The notes beneath the pieces were generated by a model. It did no database searches, was not told where the DNA came from, and saw only the letters and a list, made by a program, of their open reading frames with translations. Source: an uncultured Clostridium sp. (lineage in GTDB: Bacteria; Bacillota; Clostridia; TANB77; CAG-508). Taken from it: 64,000 nt of DNA. Below are positions 61,090 to 64,000 of the stretch, piece after piece. The translations under genes and the position numbers were made by a program. How positions within the stretch are numbered: position 1 is the first letter of the stretch; every line of letters starts with the position of its first letter. Where the stretch lies: positions 35,529 to 99,528 of the forward strand of contig CATZPY010000003.1 of the NCBI GenBank assembly GCA_958422985.1, written 5' to 3'.

Positions 61090-61566
61090 ATGAATAAGGC
61101 AAATGAATTAAAATTAAAAGAGCACATAAAAAAGCTTGTAAAAGAACAAGTTGAATTGGAAGTAGCAGCTCGGTTAAAAGAACAGGTTGAATTGGAAGTA
61201 AATGCTAGGTTAGACGAGTTAAAAGCTGAACTTAACCTTCCTCCTGTCGAAATATCTTTAAAGCAATATTTAATAAACTTAGGAGTTGGAAAAACTCGTT
61301 GGGGTAAAGGTTTAGAATGTACACTATTTGCTATTGAATATTACCATGTAAATAATGTATCACCTGGAAAGCAGTTTTATAAAGTTCTCGAGGAAAACGG
61401 TTTTTCTGAAAGAGAATTGCGTTCTGCTAAAGAAGCCGCCTTTAGAACGAAAACTCCTCTTTATAAAAGAATTTTTGAACGCTTTGAAGGTTTTACCAGA
61501 GCTCCAACAAACACACAGTTTATAAAAATTGTAGAGGCTTATTATTATAACACATACAATAATTAA
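61090..61566 (+). CDS. Hypothetical protein with duplicated N-terminal repeat, possible Spo0A-C-like domain
   Basis: A 158-residue protein. Residues about 18-41 are two copies of KEQVELEVAARL / KEQVELEVNARL, encoded by a 36-base tandem repeat (61141-61176 and 61177-61212), charged and coiled-coil-like. The rest (LKQYLINLGVGKTRWGKGLE, then AIEYYHVNNVSPGKQFYKVL and RELRSAKEAAFR) loosely resembles the winged-helix Spo0A C-terminal domain, low certainty. It has its own promoter and terminator and is less AT-rich; Arg codons include CGG, CGC and CGT. CGG in the first repeat pairs with AGG in the second, showing Arg meaning. Confidence 0.65.
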   Translation: MNKANELKLKEHIKKLVKEQVELEVAARLKEQVELEVNARLDELKAELNLPPVEISLKQYLINLGVGKTRWGKGLECTLFAIEYYHVNNVSPGKQFYKVLEENGFSERELRSAKEAAFRTKTPLYKRIFERFEGFTRAPTNTQFIKIVEAYYYNTYNN

Positions 61567-61571
61567 GCCCA

Positions 61572-61612
61572 AAAATCACCAGCAAAATTTTCATTTTGCT
61601 GGTGATTTTTTT
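61572..61612 (+). terminator. Terminator after the 158-residue gene
   Basis: Sixteen perfect pairs AAAATCACCAGCAAAA / TTTTGCTGGTGATTTT, six-base loop, T-run. Confidence 0.9.
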
Positions 61613-61647
61613 AGAACAATTTTAACAATTATATTAATATATTCTTT

Positions 61648-62607
61648 CTACACTATAAATAGAATTGCCATATATATTGCATATAATATTAAATATATCG
61701 CTCCATTCATTCTACTCATTTCATTTTTAGGAGGTATTACTGGAAATAAGGATAATACTAATATTGCAATTATCAATATTACCATTTGTATATTATACGT
61801 AAAATTATATGCCAAAGGAGAAATTACTGCTGAAGTTCCAATTATAAATAATATATTAAATATATTTGATCCTATAATATTACCTATAGCAATATCACTA
61901 TTTCCTTTTATTGCTGCTGTAACACTTGTTACTAATTCTGGCAAGCTTGTACCTATTGCAAGTATTGTTAAACCTATTACTTTTTCACTTACATTAAATT
62001 GTCTTGCAATTACTAACGCATTATCTACTGTTAAATCTCCACCAACTTTTAGTCCAATAATTCCTAATATAATAAATATTATGTTTTTTGCTATTGGTAT
62101 TTTTTTGCTATCTGTTTTTATTTCTACAATAGTATCTTCTTTGTCAAATTGTTCTCCTTTTTTTGCCATAATAATAGTATATATTATAAATAGTACAAAT
62201 AAAATAATTAATACTATTGCTTCACTTTTTTGTATTGCCCCTGAAGTATTACAAAATATCATAAAAATAATTGTAACAGCTAAACACATTGGCATTTCTA
62301 TTAGTCTTGTTTCTCTTTGAAATTTTATTGGTCTTATTAACGCAGATAAGCCTAAAATTAGCAATAAATTACATAAATTACTTCCTATAATATTACCTAT
62401 TGACATATCTGCATATCCATTTATGCTAGATGTAGTACTTACAAAAAACTCTGGCATTGATGTCCCTATTGATACTATTGTTAATCCTATTATTATTTCT
62501 GGTATATGAAATTTCTTTGCTATATTACTACTTCCTTCTACCAGAAAGTCCGCTCCTTTTATAAGTAATACAAATCCTAAAATTATTAGTCCTATTGATA
62601 ATAACAT
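61648..62607 (-). CDS. Calcium/sodium antiporter (CaCA family)
   Basis: A 319-residue inner-membrane exchanger of the YrbG/CaCA family, with ten hydrophobic helices in two inverted halves. The ion-binding repeats are SIGTSMPEFFVSTTSSI (about residues 48-65) and AIGTSLPELVTSVTAAI (about residues 215-235), with GNIIGSNLCNLLLILG and GNIIGSNIFNILFIIG next to them. A hydrophilic loop around residue 160 (GEQFDKEDTIVEIKTDSKK) joins the halves. Cation preference not readable. Start after GGAAGGAGAAG. Confidence 0.94.
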   Translation of the reverse strand: MLLSIGLIILGFVLLIKGADFLVEGSSNIAKKFHIPEIIIGLTIVSIGTSMPEFFVSTTSSINGYADMSIGNIIGSNLCNLLLILGLSALIRPIKFQRETRLIEMPMCLAVTIIFMIFCNTSGAIQKSEAIVLIILFVLFIIYTIIMAKKGEQFDKEDTIVEIKTDSKKIPIAKNIIFIILGIIGLKVGGDLTVDNALVIARQFNVSEKVIGLTILAIGTSLPELVTSVTAAIKGNSDIAIGNIIGSNIFNILFIIGTSAVISPLAYNFTYNIQMVILIIAILVLSLFPVIPPKNEMSRMNGAIYLILYAIYMAILFIV

Positions 62608-62766
62608 TTCTTCTCCTTCCTTTTCACATAAAAAAATTACAAGTTTTTTCTTAGTTCTTCTTTGTTTATCATTATGTACATTTACTTGTAATCTATTTAA
62701 TAAATTATTTTTTATAATTTCCTGAAAACTTTATTTTTTTATATACTATTGTTTTTATTTTGTTGT

Positions 62767-63171
62767 TTATTCTTTCAAATAAACTTTAATTTGTGTTATT
62801 ATATGGGGAATGTTATAATTTCCCGCGAATTTTTTAATATTTAATAATTCATCATTTATTTCTATCCATTCTAATTTGTTTTTTTCTTCTGTCAATGTAA
62901 CATCATTTTTCAATATTCCATAATAAACCTGCAAGTTATTTTCATATTTAAAATAATTTAAGTCCATAAAATGTTCTAACTCTATGTCTTCTTTGCCTAT
63001 TCCAGTTTCTTCAAATAATTCTCTATATGCTGCAAAATCATTTGATTCACCTTCTTCAACTTTTCCCCCAACAAAATTATACATTCCTTTGTATGGTTCT
63101 TTTGCTCTTATACAAAATAGTACTTTATCTAATTCTTTGTTAAATACAACTATTAAATTTAATTTCTTCAT
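62767..63171 (-). CDS. Nudix hydrolase
   Basis: Nucleotide-diphosphate hydrolase, 134 residues from the chosen start, typical MutT size. The Nudix box is complete (GKVEEGESNDFAAYRELFE followed by ETGI). KLNLIVVFN opens the fold; KNKLEWIEINDEL fits the acidic tail. The substrate may be oxidised dGTP or another nucleotide. The ATG at 63171 is picked because GGGTG precedes it; the open frame extends to 63252, which would add a 27-residue leader not seen in the family. Confidence 0.8.
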   Translation of the reverse strand: MKKLNLIVVFNKELDKVLFCIRAKEPYKGMYNFVGGKVEEGESNDFAAYRELFEETGIGKEDIELEHFMDLNYFKYENNLQVYYGILKNDVTLTEEKNKLEWIEINDELLNIKKFAGNYNIPHIITQIKVYLKE

Positions 63172-63417
63172 ATTATCACCCATGTTTTCAACCAATGTTT
63201 GCTCACAATATAATTTTGCATTTTTTATTATCATATTCCAAGCTATTGTCATTTTTTAATAATTTTTTCCTTATAAATTATTATTTACTTTTTTTATTAT
63301 ATCATTGGCATATATTTTGTGCAATACGCTTATTATAGTATTTATATTAATAAATTTTTATAATATTTTTTAATTCAGACTAAAAAATGATTTTTTTGAC
63401 ATAATTTCACCTTTATG

Positions 63418-63448
63418 ATTTTCTAATTAGTTTAGATAATTAGAAAAT
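63418..63448. repeat. Inverted repeat beyond the methyltransferase gene
   Basis: ATTTTCTAATTA / TAATTAGAAAAT, 12 perfect pairs, seven-base loop, five bases from the gene's stop. T-tail weak, so only terminator-like. Confidence 0.5.
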
Positions 63449-63453
63449 TAAGA

Positions 63454-64000
63454 TTATATTATTTTTTTTGCAATAACATTATAAATATGCCAATGTTTCA
63501 TCTTCCCCAAACCTGTTTTTCCGTTTTTATCAACTTCATTAAATTCTATTATTTTAAACGAATCTTTAAATAATTTTAAAACTTGATCTTTGGATAAAAA
63601 TACCATTTCTTTCTTTGTTTTTGCCCATGAATCATTTAATCCAAAAAAATTTCCAACGAAATATCCGTCTTTAAAAATACTATTAGATATTTTATTCCAA
63701 AAATCATTAAAATAACCTTTATTACAAAATGGAATACTAAAATTAGCTACTAGTAAATTATTATTCTCTAATTCTATATTTTCAAAGTTTAGACATCTAA
63801 AATCAAACATTTCTATTTCTTCATTATCTAACTTGCTAGCTATAATTTCTCTATTATCTTCTTTATCTATTGATAACACTTTCCATCCGTTTTTTATTAA
63901 ATATATTGTATCTCTACCTGCGCCACAACCTAAATCAATAGCATTTTTTGGTTTAATATTCATATTTATAAATTTTTTGACCATAAGATGTGTTAAAGCA
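63454..64000 (-). CDS. Class I SAM-dependent methyltransferase, 5' end outside
   Basis: The reading frame stays open through the right edge (ALTHLMVKKFINMNIKPK), so the first ATG inside (63984) is probably not the true start; it has no ribosome site. NAIDLGCGAGRDTIYL is the SAM-binding motif I, VLSIDKEDN the second acidic strand. CNKGYFNDFWNKISNSIF and GYFVGNFFGLNDSWA continue the Rossmann fold. The form resembles TehB/SAM-dependent small-molecule methyltransferases. Substrate unknown. Confidence 0.85.
   Translation of the reverse strand, partial: ALTHLMVKKFINMNIKPKNAIDLGCGAGRDTIYLIKNGWKVLSIDKEDNREIIASKLDNEEIEMFDFRCLNFENIELENNNLLVANFSIPFCNKGYFNDFWNKISNSIFKDGYFVGNFFGLNDSWAKTKKEMVFLSKDQVLKLFKDSFKIIEFNEVDKNGKTGLGKMKHWHIYNVIAKKII

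Overview
The window is a very AT-rich bacterial chromosome segment. Its gene content points to an uncultured, spore-forming, gut-associated member of the Clostridia. Supporting evidence is a complete spoIIIAA-AH operon, yabP-yabQ-divIC, spoVFB, pta-ackA fermentation genes, a bile salt hydrolase, Firmicutes-type ribosome binding sites and consensus sigma-A promoters. I cannot name a genus or species from the sequence alone.

Layout. 1-4822 (+): 3' part of prfB, aspartate kinase, a C1 aminopeptidase and a thioredoxin reductase/thioredoxin pair. 4903-6988 (-): two overlapping genes of unknown function. 7102-11107 (+): mnmA, an acetyltransferase and a class A penicillin-binding protein with an Asn/Thr-repeat tail. 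11304-16037 (+): a five-gene operon from a consensus promoter (lactonase-like propeller, two glycosyltransferases, sugar-isomerase-like TIM barrel, SDR), probably making or modifying a surface glycan. 16158-22325 (+): a YneA-like LysM protein with LexA-like boxes, a glucosaminidase, a phospholipase-like hydrolase, bile salt hydrolase, a HipA-like kinase with a coupled small protein, a polysaccharide deacetylase and a protein with an Sm-like C-terminus. 22326-23889: a gene-free AT-rich stretch with a decayed gene and a 23-bp direct repeat. 23890-25281 (+): asnS. From 25461 on nearly everything is on the minus strand: rho, divIC/yabQ/yabP, a DnaB-like protein, lemA (with divergent DUF3137 and xer genes), spoVFB, a tandem cysteine-cluster protein, pta-ackA, trmB, Sua5, an ABC exporter, DUF362 ferredoxin protein, phosphofructokinase, trmL, the spoIIIA operon, yebC, an acyl-CoA synthetase, guanine deaminase, hemolysin III, patatin, a Ca/Na antiporter, a Nudix enzyme and a methyltransferase cut by the right edge.

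Most striking observation. Three conserved genes (prfB, an ABC ATPase, hemolysin III) each need a +1 change of reading frame to give a full-length protein. Each time the break falls at, or within a few codons of, an in-frame CGG codon followed so that skipping the C gives GGN (Gly). By eye, no other recognisable housekeeping gene here has an in-frame CGG; the few others lie in three unrecognised accessory genes and the pseudogene. This may be sequence error or mutation, but the shared signature makes programmed or hungry-codon +1 frameshifting at CGG worth testing.

A second observation is a family of six dispersed, imperfectly palindromic about 40-bp repeats, all intergenic, one inside the spoIIIA operon. 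All calls are from reading the sequence; no database search or computation was run.
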